Shown here one piece after another: positions 48,372 through 58,549 of a stretch of DNA of 64,000 bases. The stretch spans positions 2,418,001-2,482,000 of the forward strand of contig JALGAS010000006.1 in assembly GCA_023078685.1 (NCBI GenBank), written 5' to 3'. The translations under genes and the position numbers were made by a program. The stretch comes from Neopestalotiopsis rosae (Eukaryota; Ascomycota; Sordariomycetes; Amphisphaeriales; Sporocadaceae). The stretch's first letter is position 1. Each line of letters starts with the position of its first letter. The notes beneath the pieces are model-generated. The model did no database searches and was not told the DNA's origin. It saw only the letters and a list, made by a program, of their open reading frames with translations.

Positions 48372-49223
48372 GTTGTGCAATGGGACGCACCCGACGAGTG
48401 GTGGCGACAAGAGAGCGTGCTTGCGACGCGGCGATGATGCGCGAGCTCTGGTCAAGGAAGTTACGGGGCGGCGGGGGTAAAAGCACTGTGAATTGTGCAG
48501 TCGCCTCGTGAAGAATTAATATTTCGGTCGCATACCTGGCGCAGGTATGTTCCTAGATCGACTGGTTGTCTATTCCCAGGTCGCGCGAACGGAAGCTTTC
48601 ATCGGGGAGCGCAACAGGCATTATTTGGGCGCAAGGGAACGGACAGGCTCGCAAGGTAGCCCAACGCGCCACGATTCGGCACAGACAGGCAATGCGGTAG
48701 CCTTGTCACTGGATGGTGCCGATTAGGTACGATCGGCGCGTGAATAAAATATCACATTGGCAAAATTCGGATGGTTTAAGGTGCAAGAAAGCAGAAAGGC
48801 ATTCACGGCGACCCCTTGGCAACTGCTTGAATGCGAAGCGCTGAAGTTACCACCACTGTTGGTTTGCATGGAAGCTACCGATTGGCCGAGATCCTGGGAA
48901 GCCCCAATGTGGGAGACCATTAGTCACAATTTTGGAGTAAATAGGCACTACCCCGATTATGCATTCACAAACCTTGATGATTCATTTTATGAACATTCTG
49001 CAATTCATTAAAACTTGCTAGCCTCAGGCACCAACCAAGCTCCATTCTCGGGACTGGGTCGACGGTTGCAGAACGTCAATTGACCTATTGCGAGACTTCG
49101 ATAACCAATTGCGACCACAACCTCCGGCAGGCATTGAGTAAGTCACCATTCGTGAGACCGCAAGGTCTTTCTCCTCGTCTTGCTGACCCAGGGTTATATA
49201 GTTGCGAATCTACTACCGCCGCA
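48372..49223. other. Divergent promoter region
   Basis: About 850 bases separate the divergent MYST and NDUFA1 genes. No gene is seen. A short leader precedes the start at 49224. Confidence 0.5.
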
Positions 49224-49668
49224 ATGCCCGTCCCTTTCGAAGCCCTGATTCCCTATGGAATCATCCTAGCCGTAAGCTCTCCTCGGACCCGACTACGCGT
49301 AGTCCTTTGATGGATGCGGTATGCTGAATAGCCTGGCAGATGTTCGGCGCCACTGGTGCTGGCATGTCCAAGATCAAGCACATGCAGAACGGCGGCAAGC
49401 GCGCACGACGATCGATCGATCAGTGGGACAGAGTAAGGACGCACGACTGGTATACGCCGCAACGAGATGGAAGGCTAACTGGGGGGATAGCAAATGATGG
49501 ACCGCGACCGAAGATTGACCGGCTACTTGAGAGGACAGTCGGATAAGGCAGCGGCACCGGTGGGCTTCGAGCTGAACAACCCATGGAGAGTAAGTTGTGG
49601 ATCGCAGAATCACAGCAAGGAGCGCCAAAGACTAATGACATGTGCAGGTCGAGAAGAGAATGTCGTAG
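49224..49668 (+). CDS. NDUFA1: NADH dehydrogenase (complex I) MWFE subunit
   Basis: Four exons (49224-49271, 49340-49432, 49491-49589, 49648-49668) encode 86 residues. The N-terminal segment VPFEALIPYGIILAMFGATGAG is the single membrane helix. The charged remainder (GGKRARRSIDQWDRQMMDRDRRLTG, then GFELNNPWRVEKRMS) matches the small NDUFA1/MWFE subunit of mitochondrial complex I, which sits at the inner membrane near the arm junction and is needed for assembly. The conserved family name is used; fungal literature also names this subunit by size. Introns are 68, 58 and 58 bases. Its 3' end faces that of the Ncs6/Ctu1 gene about 200 bases away. Confidence 0.92.
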
Positions 49669-49876
49669 AGGACGTTTGGGATCGGTAAAGAAGTGAAATA
49701 GATACCGGGCGCAAAGACATCTGGACATTACATTGTACAAAAGCCGATCAATACAGCATTCACCAAGTTCAGTCGAAAAGCTTACAAAGTGGCATGCATT
49801 GCTACGATTATGATGCCATACATTGTTCAGAAGCATTAATACTGGTGTTCCTGCTCGATCAACTTCTGGCATTTAC

Positions 49877-51106
49877 TCATATACTGATCTCAGGACGGTT
49901 CTTATTGAGTCCCTCGAGCAGCATGCAGGCTTGGCAGAGCTTCTGACTTGACATGTACCCACAGCGTTCGCATGTGCCCAATTTTTGCTTCGGCCTCAAT
50001 GGTACGCTGATGCTGTTTCCGGCAGGGCCTACAATATTCTGTTTCGACCGGTCGTGTCGTTGAGCCGGAGCCGGAGCCGGAGCCTTGGGTACAACCACCT
50101 CAGTCTCGAGGTCTGCTTCTGCAGCTTTCTCGTTTTCGCGTAGCTGCTTCTCCATGATAGCCATTTCACCGCCAGCACCCCGACCAACAGCTGAACCACA
50201 GCCGCCTACGCTTTCTTCCTCTGCTGCCTTTGCAGCGGTGGCAGTCTTTCCTTTGCAACCGCAGGCATCTGGTGCCTGGCCCGGGACCAATCTTGCCATA
50301 TCTTCGCCACTCCGGACGACATCCAGAATTGCACTGGGTCTGACCTTTTCAAGGTTCTTGATCAGACTCCTAGCACTACCTCGGAAGGCCTCTGGACTGT
50401 ATAGGCATTCGGTACTAAAGTAGTCGAGCTTTTTGTGGTGTGCATATAACACGATTTCCTTCTCGTAGGCGTACTTCAGTGGCTTGCTTCTCTTCACCTC
50501 ACTTGCATCGCTGCCGGTAACGATACTAGTGCTTCTCGAGAGCCTTGATAAGTCTCCACGGAGAAGGTTCATCAGTATCGTCTCGGCCACATCATCGGCG
50601 TTGTGGCCGGTCACGACGTGCTTGATACCCAGCATCTTGGAACCTCGATCAAGAGCCTGTCTTCTGAACACACCACAGTATGTGCAGTTGCCCTTTTTGC
50701 CAATAGTCTCCACAACCTGATCCATGGTCCAGCCGTAAAGTTCATCATAGCCGACAATCTTGAGAGGCATTTCGTACTGTACAGCGTTGCGTTTAACCGT
50801 TTCCAAGGAGTCATCCCGATAGCCTTTGATCCCCTCGTCTATGCTTAGAAGCACCAAGTCTAGGCCATAGTTGTAGCGCTCATTCAAAGTCTTTAACACG
50901 GATGCTAGAACAGTGGAGTCTTTGCCGCCAGAAGCACCTATGGCGACCTTTTCGCCAGGGTAAAACAACTTTGATGATGTGATGGTGTGGTGAACTTCAT
51001 CTTCGAATATCTGGATGAAGCAGGACTTGCAAAGTTTCTGGTGGTTCTTGGGCCGCTTGATCATGGCGCGCTGCGTCTTGCAGATCGCGCAAAGAGCCGG
51101 CGCCAT
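49877..51106 (-). CDS. NCS6: Cytoplasmic tRNA 2-thiolation protein 1
   Basis: A single exon encodes 409 residues. The N-terminal zinc motif [11 protein letters not shown]...CKSCF (residues 6-29), the PP-loop ATP pyrophosphatase motif SGGKDS (59-64), CTYCG in the catalytic core and a C-terminal zinc ribbon [16 protein letters not shown] are all present. The enzyme, with Ncs2/Ctu2 and sulfur delivered by Urm1, thiolates the wobble uridine (U34) of tRNAs for Lys, Glu and Gln. Between the core and the last zinc ribbon is a low-complexity insertion (about 275-370) with extra cysteines (CGCKGK and [13 protein letters not shown]) and an APAPAPAQ run. The start at 51106 puts the zinc motif at the N-terminus; an earlier in-frame ATG at 51334 would add unrelated sequence. 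It is divergent from the eL8 gene across 406 bases, a possible shared promoter for two translation genes. Confidence 0.95.
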   Translation of the reverse strand: MAPALCAICKTQRAMIKRPKNHQKLCKSCFIQIFEDEVHHTITSSKLFYPGEKVAIGASGGKDSTVLASVLKTLNERYNYGLDLVLLSIDEGIKGYRDDSLETVKRNAVQYEMPLKIVGYDELYGWTMDQVVETIGKKGNCTYCGVFRRQALDRGSKMLGIKHVVTGHNADDVAETILMNLLRGDLSRLSRSTSIVTGSDASEVKRSKPLKYAYEKEIVLYAHHKKLDYFSTECLYSPEAFRGSARSLIKNLEKVRPSAILDVVRSGEDMARLVPGQAPDACGCKGKTATAAKAAEEESVGGCGSAVGRGAGGEMAIMEKQLRENEKAAEADLETEVVVPKAPAPAPAQRHDRSKQNIVGPAGNSISVPLRPKQKLGTCERCGYMSSQKLCQACMLLEGLNKNRPEISI

Positions 51107-51512
51107 CGTGAATTGAGAGTAATATGGGCAAATCCAAATCTCGAGTAAATCTGCGACTTTGAAGAGAAAGAGCCGTAACTGTTTTGCGCAAGCTTTCTCG
51201 TTGTTGTTATGCTGATACTGAGTCAACCCAACACCGAAATCTTCAAATGTACTGAGCCAGCGGCGACATCCCACCTTGAAGGTACGTACTGCCTGGAGGG
51301 GCATTTGAAATGTACTAGGCCTGTTATAGCACAAGTGTCCACGCTAGGCGACCGAGAATTATCCGCTCCTCACTGGTTCCTGCCAAACCCTACGGACACC
51401 ACAAATTCATTTCGCGGCCTATCGAGACGAACTTTTTTTTCCTTCCTTTGTACTCCAGCGGCCCGGTCGAACAACATCCCAACAGCCAACGACCACACGA
51501 CAAATAATCACC
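51107..51512. other. Bidirectional promoter of NCS6 and eL8
   Basis: A 406-base divergent spacer. The side next to eL8 has a T tract near 51430-51440 and C/T-rich leader sequence. No gene is seen. Confidence 0.5.
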
Positions 51513-52614
51513 ATGGTAAGCATACGATAATCCTCCTATCGACGATGCGTCTCACGCAATCGACTACGATTTTCGCCAAATGATGGCGCTCGGCTGGTTC
51601 GAGCTGTCGGAATTTTTTTCCGCTTGTTGCCCGAGGGCACAAGTGATGATTTGGCTTGAGATATCGTGGGTGTGCTGAAAATGCCACCATATCACGTTTC
51701 TCTTTAGAGATCAAGAAAGACCACAGTCAATGGAACAAATTGCTGATGTCTTCCTTTCTCAATGATAGCCTCCCAAGTCTGGTAAGAAGGCCGCCCCGGC
51801 CCCGTTCCCTTCCTCGAAGGCGGGCAAGAAGGCTCCTAAGGTATGTTGCTTCTAAATATTCCAATTATGTGCCATGGGCGTCGTATGGCTGACGACCAAT
51901 AAGAACCCCCTCATCGAGAAGCGCCCCCGCAACTTCGGTATCGGCCAGGACATCCAGCCCAAGCGCAACCTTTCGCGCATGGTGAAGTGGCCCGAGTACG
52001 TCCTGCTCCAGCGCCAGCGCAAGATCCTCAACCTGCGCCTGAAGGTTCCCCCTGCCATCTCGCAGTTCCAGCACGTCCTGGACCGCAACACTGCCGCCCA
52101 GGCTTTCAAGCTCCTCAACAAGTACCGCCCTGAGACCAAGGCAGAGAAGAAGGAGCGTCTCACCAAGGAGGCTACCGCCATCAAGGAGGGCAAGAAGAAG
52201 GAGGACGTCTCCAAGAAGCCCTACACCGTCAAGTACGGTCTCAACCACGTCGTTGGCCTGATTGAGAACAAGAAGGCTTCCCTCGTCCTGATCCCCAACG
52301 ATGTCGACCCCATTGAGCTCGTCATCTTCCTGCCCGCTCTCTGCCGCAAGATGGGTGTCCCCTACGCCATCATCAAGGGTAAGGCCCGTCTCGGTACCGT
52401 CGTCCACAAGAAGACCGCTGCCGTCCTGGCCCTCACCGAGGTCCGCTCCGAGGACAAGTCTGAGCTTTCCAAGCTCGTCTCCGCCGTCAAGGATGGCTAC
52501 CTCGCCAACTCCGAGAACGCCCGCCGCACCTGGGGTGGTGGTATCATGGGTGCCAAGGCCCAGAAGCGTGAGGAGAAGAAGCAGAAGGCTCTTGATGCCG
52601 CCATCAAGGTCTAA
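51513..52614 (+). CDS. RPL8: 60S ribosomal protein eL8 (L7a)
   Basis: Three exons encode 261 residues: 51513-51515, 51769-51840 and 51904-52614. The first exon holds only the start codon. The second gives [20 protein letters not shown], and the third begins [20 protein letters not shown]. The L7Ae-type RNA-binding core includes [26 protein letters not shown]-like [10 protein letters not shown] and [12 protein letters not shown]. The protein belongs to the large ribosomal subunit. Codon bias is strong, as in PAB1. The first intron is 253 bases, long for this window, and carries a C-box-like GTGATGA. A start further downstream ([10 protein letters not shown]) would lack the conserved N-terminus, so the spliced start is preferred. 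Confidence 0.96.
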
Positions 52615-54464
52615 GGGATTGGACTAGTTCCATGGGTCAAGGAGTTATGAATCTGAATCAATTGCACAGTTCGGCGTTGGAGGGGTAAAATGGAATACCA
52701 AATAATGGATTTGCATGACACCTACTCCTACTCATCATGTCCCCAGCAGGTTCAGTGAATGTGAATAGGACAAATGCCAAGACCAAAATGAAGACAATGA
52801 ATCAAGTCATGCCATATTCCATGTCACTGTTGTATGCATGTCGTATGAAAGCCAGGCGACGACCAACATGCCAAACGAGGGTAATAACGTATCAAAGTTG
52901 GATAACCACAAGTCCACATGTACATGGCCACACTGTATCGTAGCATACATCTTGATACTGTCAAGGTCGCATCACTGTTTATTATCCAAATCTAAAAGAA
53001 TTGCCAGATTTCTTCTGTTCCGGCGCTTAGACCTCAGGCGCAGTTTATAAGCTATCAGTCTGCTCTTGGCTTGGTTTGGCAATCAATAATAAGCTGACCT
53101 GACCAATAAATAAAATGGTCTTGTGTGTGCGCCAGGCGCTCGCTCTGGTGCAACGGCTGGGCGTGGAACTCAGCCATTCATCGGACAGTCGGAGGCGAAA
53201 CGCTAAGAGGCTTGTCATACAGTCGAAGCCAAACAATACTTGTCCCGGCTTGGTGCTCGGCATTGCTGGGCATTTCTCATTTGCTTTGGGAAAAAAGCGG
53301 AGGATGAGAGAACCACAGAACTTGACCACGGCTCATGATTTACGGTTAAGTTTTGTCTGAAAAGTATGAAGCCGTATGCCCGCTTGGCGATCAGGAGGGT
53401 TGGTAAGGGTGGTTTGGGTGGATGGGTGGAAGGGGGATAAAGTGTGAGCGGTGCGAAAAAGATGCCCCAGTGCCAGGTCCACGGGTAGTAGCAAATTGCT
53501 CAACCAAAAGTCAACATGAATATGACCTTCGGCTTCCTGTATCCTATAAGAAATGGGTCTTTCTCTTTTTGCTGGACCTATAGCAAGTCATGTGTCTACT
53601 CGATGTATTCCCTGATGATTATGATTGGGGGTCGCACGCATAAGAGCTGATCAGTGATGAGCACAAGGTATCTCTGACAGCCAGGTTTCATCCCACGTCC
53701 ACGTACCGTGTGGCCCCCCGTCGAGGTTCGTCCTTTGCCCAGCCTCGGGACATTAGACTCGAGATTATTGTTATCATTTGGGGGTGTGAATAGATTGATG
53801 GATGTCTGCTGGAGTGGAAAGTCCGGAGGTCAGGGTATCACTCAACAAGCCAGGGACTTGGGTGAGCCTTCTCTTGACTCTGCCTTTTTGGTTGATCCCG
53901 TGGGTTCAGCAAGACTCGTGCTGCCGCTGCCTCTGACATTCTCGAGTTTCGTTTGTCAAGGGCTCTTTATCTTTGCATATACTGTATCTGTTAAGGCTCT
54001 TCTCGTGGCGGCAACTCATTTCCCCGTCTTTTCCTTCCTTGCTCGGGGAGAATCTAAATCCAGACCTTTATATCTATCCGCCTACCAAAACATAAGCTTG
54101 TCTCTCCTCACCGACTTCCTTTGCATTAGTCTGCCCTCGAAAACAACGTCTTTGGCGCAGGATTCGCTGAGAGACGAGTCAATCAACCGGAGAATATCCC
54201 AAGGACGCACTCAACGGTTTTATTCCCCTCTGCTAAGACTTCGGAGCTTTTCACGCTGCGCGCCAGCATCTGCAGGTCGGTCTTTTCTTCGTGCCGGTGC
54301 TCGTCAAATCCTCCGGGCTCGGCGGATAGTAGCAAGGCACATTGAAAGTGTCGCTACATTATTTCAAAAGTATTTTTGTTCTGTCTTTTTCTGAACGGTA
54401 CACACTTCTATTCGTTGAACGACAATAACGGAAGTGTTCTTTACTATATAAAAGAAACAAAAAG
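52615..54464. other. Intergenic: eL8 3' region and carbonic anhydrase promoter
   Basis: No supported gene. The plus-strand region at about 53930-54400 is C/T-rich and may be transcribed leader of the carbonic anhydrase gene. A TATATAAAAG element (about 54446-54455) lies just before the start codon at 54465. Confidence 0.45.
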
Positions 54465-55607
54465 ATGCCTCGTAAGTTACTCCAAACAAACAAAAAACAA
54501 ACAATTTAAACTCGAACCCGACAAATCGTTAGCGAGTGAGATCTCCCCCGCATAGATCTCGCATCTGCTGTGGCAGTTATTGTGGAGGGGATCTCCAAAA
54601 ATTACCGCTTTCAACGAGAAATCGTACGATTTCTAGGAGCAACCCAAGACAAGGGATTGACAAGAAACCATGGGCTAACAAAATACGTACTGCGACTTCT
54701 AGAAGACACAAGGGATCCTTTCACCTATGCGCTCTCGTCCAACCAGGCGTGGGCTGGCTATAAAAATCATCAGAACCCGGACTTCTTTCCCAGGCTGGCT
54801 GCTGGCCAAAGTCCATCAATCCGTACGTACTCTATTATTATTTCGTCGTATACACATATACTCTTTCTGTACAGGGAAGCTAGAGAAGGCGCATGCGGTA
54901 CTTTGTACATCATTACAGTACTATTAGTGGCCAAGAAGCACCAATGCATGGACGTTTTTTTTGAGATTCAAAGTATAGTAAGACTAATACTCTATTGGGG
55001 TTTGGACTATATAGTCTGGCTAGGTTGCTCCGATTCGCGCTGCCCCGAGACGACGATCCTGGGCCTGCAGCCGGGCGACGTGTTTGTGCACCGCAACATT
55101 GCCAACATCATCTCGCCGACCGACATCAACACGGCGGCCGTGATCGAGTACGCCGTCGCCTTTCTGAAAGTCAAACACGTGGTCCTCTGCGGCCACACGG
55201 CCTGCGGGGGCGCCGCGGCGGCCCTGGGGGACGACCGCCTCGGCGGCGTCCTCGACTACTGGCTCACGCCCCTCAAGGCGGTCCGCAACGCCAACGCCGA
55301 GGAGCTGGGCCGCATCCGCGACGACAAGGAGCGCGCCATCCGCATCGCCGAGATGAACGTCGAGGCCGGCGTCAAGGTCCTCATGGCCAATGCGACGATT
55401 GTCGAGCACATTCGGGATCGAGACCTGCAGGTTCACGGTACCATTTTTGACATTGCCAGCGGCCGGATCAGAGACCTCGGCCACGGCACGGTCAAGCCCA
55501 GCAAGGCTGTATTTGGAGGAATCGGTGCAGGAGAGGGTGAAATCATTAGGGGCAAGCATGCAACTTTGGTGTTTAGGAGCGATGGTGCGGGTATGGAAGC
55601 TCGGTAA
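54465..55607 (+). CDS. Beta-carbonic anhydrase
   Basis: Three exons (54465-54471, 54703-54822, 55015-55607) encode 239 residues. The spliced N-terminus MPQDTRDPFTYALSSNQAWAG matches how the fungal family begins. Zinc ligands are Cys47 in LWLGCSDSR and His103 plus Cys106 in CGHTACGG; Asp49 and Arg51 form the conserved dyad. The enzyme interconverts CO2 and bicarbonate, supplying bicarbonate for carboxylation. No mitochondrial presequence is encoded in this model, so it is probably cytosolic. The first exon is only 7 bases; intron 1 (231 bases, branch GGGCTAAC) and intron 2 (192 bases) are long. The part of exon 3 from 55050 to 55400 is far more G+C-rich than the rest. An unspliced reading from an ATG at 54570 is open but would replace the conserved start with unrelated sequence. 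Confidence 0.92.
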
Positions 55608-56748
55608 ATGCCAATGGGGGGATTGAAGGGTTTTGTTTCAGTGGGCTAGCTATTTGCTACATTACGGTGTTCCAAGGTAACGGCGTTGTCAAATCCAGCC
55701 AGGCGCAAAAGTAAACGTCGAATTAGGTATGCGCTGCACGAGGTTTCAATGCTTGGGCAATCTTTTACGGTATATGGTCAGACGGTATGTTCCAGAGACG
55801 TAAGGGTTTATATTTGGTATCCAGCAGGTATATGATCGCGGTATGGGGAGTCAAAGCAATACAATATCGATACTTCATAAACCGTTAGCTTAGTGACAAT
55901 AGGCCAATGGCATAGTTCTGCAGATCATAGTGGACAACTGAACGTTTTACCCACAATCACATGTGTTCCTGATTGACGTTGTCTATTATCCATCATCAAA
56001 ATTTTCCTCGTGGTTATCACCTTGTATATCCTCAATTTCACATATGAAATGCGATAATTCAAAACCAACGGTGCTTGCCAGGCTGTTTACAGTGGATTCA
56101 TGACTGGTTTCTTTATGCAGTGTACTCTATCTATACAAGTACCATCAGCATGCAGGTGTTTTTGGTGCCCCTCCAAATGCCTACGTCACAGTGGGCTTTG
56201 AGTTTTGGAGGGGTCTGGGTCCGCGATGGAGGGGTCCTGTTCAACTGGATTCTGAACTGCCAACATTCCAATCCTTCTCGCGGCGTCACTGTGTCTTATC
56301 TTTGAGCCAATGCATAGAGCCTCGTGTGCGTAAGGAAAAGATGTTCAATCAGAATACGGATTCCAGTATGGTATTTGACGTCGTGCGGCCTTGGCTCTCG
56401 TGAGTAAGCACACCATGCTCCTTGCATTGCCAAGAGACGATGTTGGGGAAAAGCTCCATTCAAGATGGCCGCTTTAGGGTTCGAGGGCTGGGTAAGATAA
56501 AGATCTCACCGCGCGATCGACCTTTGGTTTGTTTTCTTCAAGCTTGCCCAAACTATTTCAATCGCACTACTCGATTGGTCATCTCTTCTTTGACACCTCT
56601 GCGGGCTCTAGAATATTTCATTCATCGGGCATCGGATGACAAATCCCCCGCAGAGACACGTTCAATATATTCAGACGAGCTTCCGCTGGCTTCTTGGTCT
56701 CGCAAAGTACTCCACGCCCTAGGTGCTGATGCATACTAGAATCACGTC
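55608..56748. other. Intergenic
   Basis: Carbonic anhydrase 3' region followed by the promoter of the gene at 56749. A 105-codon frame at 56422-56739 stops just before that start; I take it as leader sequence. No conserved gene is recognised. Confidence 0.45.
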
Positions 56749-58304
56749 ATGGCTCTGACGGTTCTTTCGGACGAAGACATTCGTAGTCTTCTCGAGTCGC
56801 TAACTCGCGACGATGCCGAAGCCTTTGCGCATTCGCTGAAATGCGCGCTTCACGAGTACTCGACGGGCACGCAGTCAATCGAGGCCGGCCTGATCCACCA
56901 ACCGGACAGGACCACTATCCATTCCAACACTACGAATGCGACGACCATGTTCATGCCCTCGTGTAACGCCGCAGGACATGGAGTGAAAGGCAAGCTCCCA
57001 CCCAGCAGTCATGCGATCCACTAGGCCGAGACTAACCTTGAAGTCGACCTGAACAGTCGTGACAGCTTCTTCGCCAGACTCGGACCCAGACGTGCCAAGG
57101 ATAAAACCTACCGGTTCTTTGACCTTGTACTCTCCGCTGGGTGCGCCGATCGGCTTTCTACACGCCCAGACCTTGACGGCTTTTCGAACGGCGCTGGCTT
57201 CCTCCTGCCTGTTGCAAAAGCGCCATCACGTTCGAACTCTTACCGTCTTCGGCTCTGGCTTGCAGGCCTACTGGCACATTCGACTAGCTCTGATGCTGAG
57301 AGGTCCCACGATTCGGAACATCTACGTCATCAACCGCCGCTTCAGCGATAATGCCAAGCACATTCTACAAAAGTTCTATGCGATCCCTGCCGAAGTAAAG
57401 CAGAGGGAGGGCTGGGAGAATGCGCAGTTCAGTGTCCTGACGCCGGGATACGGCGAGTTCAACCGTCTGCTCAAGGATCATGTCAGGGCAGCAGATGTCA
57501 TATACTGCACGACGCCCAGCTTGGAACCACTGTTCGAGGCCAGCATACTCACAAGTCATGAGGGCAGGCGGCGGGGCAGGCTGATTGTGGCTATTGGCAG
57601 CTTTACGCCAGAAATGCGTGAGTTGCCGCGAGAATTGCTTGATCAGGCGGTCAAAACTCATGGCCACGGAGTACATCTTCACAAGCATGCCGTCGAAGGA
57701 GGTGTCATTATTGTTGATACGCTGGACGGGGCTCTGAGAGAGGCTGGCGAAATCATTGAGGCGCGCCTAGAGCCGAATCAGCTTGTTGAGTAAGTTTCCT
57801 TTTATTCTTATGCGATCAACCCTTTGTATCATATAGAATGAAGAATAATGCTGACGTTTTCACAGACTCGGCGAACTGGCCATGATTCACAAGGCTCGCA
57901 TAGCAGAAGAGGAGGAGTCTATCGCTTCAGAGTCCACGCGCGGCTCCACCGACGTCTCCTCGGATCTTGATGCTCTTTCACTGGGGACCACGGGAAGTTC
58001 GGCCATGTCCACCGTCTACGGATCGTCGATTTCCAAAGAAGACTCCAACCGGTCATCATCGAGACCTTCGAGTCCATCCCGCTCGCACAGCAGCGGCTTG
58101 TTCCACAAGAGACGGAATTCCAGCCAGGCTTCGGTTGATGCTGCCAAGCAAAAGCGTGACGATCATTTGGCTCGGTGGCTCACGGCGGGTAACGTGATTT
58201 ATAAGAGCGTCGGACTCGGACTGATGGATCTCGTGGTGGGAATGGACATTATCAAGCTGGCCAAGGAGAGGGGTGTAGGGAGCCATTTGGAGAATTTCTC
58301 CTAG
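56749..58304 (+). CDS. Ornithine cyclodeaminase/mu-crystallin-like protein
   Basis: Three exons (56749-56989, 57057-57789, 57866-58304) encode 470 residues. The first intron (56990-57056) uses a GC donor (AAAG|GCAAGC) with a GACTAACC branch region and an AACAG acceptor; no GT donor restores the frame. The fold is visible in TGSLTLYSPLGAPIGFLHAQ and FRTALASSCLL. These are followed by the NAD(P)-binding Rossmann motif TVFGSGLQAYWHIRLAL with RNIYVINRR, and by ADVIYCTTPSLEPLF with GRLIVAIGSFTPEMREL. The family includes deaminases and imine reductases; the substrate here is unknown. The last 140 residues after the domain are serine-rich (SSSRPSSPSRSHSSG), an addition to the usual 320-350 residue family size, ending in a more ordered GLMDLVVGMDIIKLA. 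Confidence 0.85.
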
Positions 58305-58549
58305 GTGGAGGATCATTCCCCTTTGGCTCCCATTCTGAGTTGATATTGTTACGCCTGTTGAGATGAGAATATTTCAACTAGGATGAAATAGTACAATATT
58401 ACTGCATGAGCATACACCGACTAATGTAGCGACGTGATAAGTGCTGAGAATTGCGATGTGCACGGTATCAAATCATATTTGGCTATGAATTTCTTTTCAT
58501 CCATATTTCATATCTTTGCCTATAAAACAATTGTATGCTTAAATTACAT

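Noticed and set aside
51865..52407. 180-codon minus-strand frame over eL8
   Set aside because: Antisense shadow caused by codon bias of the ribosomal protein gene.
53708..54394. 228-codon plus-strand frame before carbonic anhydrase
   Set aside because: Its Arg-rich end looks a little like a mitochondrial presequence, and a weak GTCGGT donor could join it in frame to 54703. But the bulk has no protein character and the 7-base start exon fits the family better. Probably leader sequence.
55020..55559. 179-codon minus-strand frame over carbonic anhydrase
   Set aside because: Antisense of the G+C-rich exon; the sense strand has all zinc ligands.
56422..56739. 105-codon frame ending just before the cyclodeaminase-like gene
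   Set aside because: Out of frame with the gene and stops before its start; no conserved content, so likely leader sequence.
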